Of a stretch of 15,875 nt of DNA, positions 15,000-15,875 are shown piece after piece (position 1 is the first letter of the stretch; the number at the start of each line of letters is the position of its first letter). The stretch is from contig CANCEQ010000055.1 of assembly GCA_947375085.1 (NCBI GenBank), positions 1 to 15,875 on the forward strand. Direction: 5' to 3'. The stretch is from Flavobacteriales bacterium (GTDB lineage: Bacteria > Bacteroidota > Bacteroidia > Flavobacteriales > Crocinitomicaceae). Both the position numbers and the translations under genes were made by a program. The notes below the pieces were generated by a model. The model was not told the origin of the DNA, did no database searches, and was given only the letters and a program-made list of their open reading frames with translations.

Positions 15000-15004
15000 A
15001 TTTG
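14997..15004 (+). promoter_or_regulatory. -7 element (TAGATTTG) of the beta-barrel gene
   Basis: This exact TAnnTTTG match begins with the TAG stop codon of the VF530 gene. A TTG at 14971-14973 lies 23 bases upstream, at the long end of the accepted -33 spacing. Transcription from here would give a leader of about 60-90 bases that contains the 12-bp repeats. Confidence 0.6.
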
Positions 15005-15029
15005 TACAATAATAAATGAAATCCATCGT

Positions 15030-15065
15030 TTTAAATCAAACTTTAAATCAAACTTTAAATCAAAC
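15030..15065. repeat. Three tandem 12-bp repeats (tttaaatcaaac) in the leader
   Basis: Three perfect copies lie at 15030-15041, 15042-15053 and 15054-15065. They are in the predicted 5' leader of the beta-barrel gene, just before a second 12-bp repeat. Confidence 0.9.
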
Positions 15066-15070
15066 TTAAA

Positions 15071-15106
15071 AATGAACTTAAAAATGAACTTAAAAATGAA
15101 ATCACT
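15071..15106. repeat. 12-bp repeat (aatgaacttaaa) multiplying the start codon
   Basis: There are two perfect copies at 15071-15082 and 15083-15094, then a third, partial copy beginning aatgaa at 15095. Each copy supplies an ATG (15072, 15084, 15096), all in the same frame because the unit is 12 bases long. Confidence 0.88.
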
Positions 15107-15800
15107 TAAACTTCTAACACTAATCTTTATTGCAATAAATTTTCATTCTTTTGGTCAATATAAAAATTTTAGTCTAGGATTTGGAGCTGCTACAGCTATT
15201 GTCCCCAAAGAATACACCTCCTTAAATTTAAGTTTACAGTATAATTTTAGGCGAATTTTTTCAATTAGAACTGGAGTTGAATCTGAAAAAACGTATGCTG
15301 TAGTTAATAATTTTTGGGATATGTATCCAAGTTTTAATTCTCATCTTGAAATTCAAAATAAATACTTTAATATTCCATTGAATTTAAGGGCTTCTTTTGG
15401 AAAAAAAGTTTTGATTTTTACAGATTTAGGTTTTGTTGCTTCATATGGGACAAAATCAAAATACACAAAAAATATTGACTATTGGGATCCTAATATTAGT
15501 GATATTTCTGTATCCGATAAAAATTCATTTGGTGTAAAAAGAGATATCGATATTTTATGTGGATTAGGTTTGTTAATTCCAGTTAATGAACGTTTAAATG
15601 TTTCATTTATAGCAAAAAAGAAATTATTGAGAGATGCTTATTTTAACAATGTTATAGATCATTTTCATTACGATTATAGTGATGTTATCCATTCTTTTAA
15701 AGGTGTAAGTTTTTCGATTGATATTGCTTATCAATTTAACTTTTCTAAAAAAAGCGATTATAAATTTTCAACTTTTTCACCAAAAATAACTAAATATTAA
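15096..15800 (+). CDS. Secreted outer-membrane beta-barrel-like protein
   Basis: No specific function is recognised. From the ATG at 15096 the product has 234 residues and begins with a Sec signal peptide (MKSLKLLTLIFIAINFHSFG, with probable cleavage before Q). The mature part alternates aromatic and hydrophobic residues in short strands, for example FSLGFGAATAIV, LNLSLQYNF, FSIRTGVESE, FNIPLNLRASFG, ILCGLGLLIPV and FSIDIAYQFNF. This is the pattern of small PorT-type or outer membrane beta-barrel proteins of Bacteroidota. Two upstream in-frame ATGs (15084, 15072) come from a 12-bp repeat and would add MNLK or MNLKMNLK; the third is preferred because it gives the most ordinary signal peptide. 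The next gene starts 14 bases after the stop and also encodes a secreted protein, so the two form an operon. Confidence 0.8.
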   Translation: MKSLKLLTLIFIAINFHSFGQYKNFSLGFGAATAIVPKEYTSLNLSLQYNFRRIFSIRTGVESEKTYAVVNNFWDMYPSFNSHLEIQNKYFNIPLNLRASFGKKVLIFTDLGFVASYGTKSKYTKNIDYWDPNISDISVSDKNSFGVKRDIDILCGLGLLIPVNERLNVSFIAKKKLLRDAYFNNVIDHFHYDYSDVIHSFKGVSFSIDIAYQFNFSKKSDYKFSTFSPKITKY

Positions 15801-15814
15801 ATCTTTTGAATTTT

Positions 15815-15875
15815 ATGAAAAATATATCATTCGTATTATTTTTTATGTTTTCAATATCATTGTATGGACAATATA
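15815..15875 (+). CDS. Secreted protein, N-terminal fragment at window edge
   Basis: An ATG at 15815 opens a frame to the end of the window (20 codons). The translation is a clear signal peptide, MKNISFVLFFMFSISLYGQY, with the same G-Q-Y junction as the preceding protein. It starts 14 bases after that gene's stop. A second, possibly paralogous, outer-membrane or secreted protein is likely, but the mature part is not visible. Confidence 0.65.
   Translation, partial: MKNISFVLFFMFSISLYGQY

Noticed and set aside
15072..15095. Beta-barrel protein starting at the first or second ATG
   Set aside because: They are repeat-derived and only lengthen the n-region of the signal peptide; kept as alternatives, not as the call.

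Overview
The window is a piece of an AT-rich chromosome from the phylum Bacteroidota, most likely the order Flavobacteriales. Three things support this. Most genes are preceded by the Bacteroidota -7 promoter element TAnnTTTG instead of a TATAAT box. Shine-Dalgarno sequences are hardly visible. The proteins are flavobacterial in style: an EttA-type ABC-F factor, a pdhA-pdhC pair without pdhB, and a membrane protein carrying the KIMHWPGA motif also found in GldL-like proteins. Genus cannot be decided from the sequence. No rRNA, tRNA, CRISPR array, insertion sequence or phage gene is visible.

Layout. Bases 1-3049 (minus strand): pepT (tripeptidase T), then cca (tRNA nucleotidyltransferase), then the 5' part of a pRiA4b ORF-3-like gene that runs off the left edge. 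Bases 3215-4862 (plus): a perfect 25-bp inverted repeat, a PadR-family regulator, and a translationally coupled multi-pass membrane protein with two KIMHWPGA hairpins and a GldM-like tail. A bidirectional terminator separates this from mtaB (minus, to 6246). Bases 6373-9430 (plus): cdd, then pdhA-pdhC, ended by a terminator and facing trxB (minus). Bases 10766-12277: a RadD-like superfamily 2 helicase, convergent with a small lipoprotein gene. Bases 13027-15875 (plus): ettA, a VF530/DUF2132 gene, an outer-membrane beta-barrel-like gene whose start lies in a 12-bp tandem repeat, and the first codons of another secreted protein.

Most genes are housekeeping: tRNA maturation and modification (cca, mtaB), translation (ettA), pyrimidine salvage (cdd), pyruvate oxidation (pdhA/pdhC), redox (trxB) and peptide turnover (pepT). 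The least ordinary part is the PadR/membrane-protein pair. It has a long palindrome at its promoter, a TTG start overlapping the upstream stop codon, and a protein that appears to join a duplicated GldL-like transmembrane hairpin to a soluble domain resembling the N-terminal part of GldM. Also notable are short degenerate word repeats in several intergenic gaps (1679-1790, 10670-10709, 14726-14765, 15030-15106), some of them placed on likely promoters, leaders or start codons.

No gene-free stretch exceeds 300 bases. The longest gaps are 10501-10765 (two promoters and a repeat cluster), 6844-7086 (AT-rich, with the pdhA promoter) and 3050-3285 (the pepT promoter and the padR palindrome).
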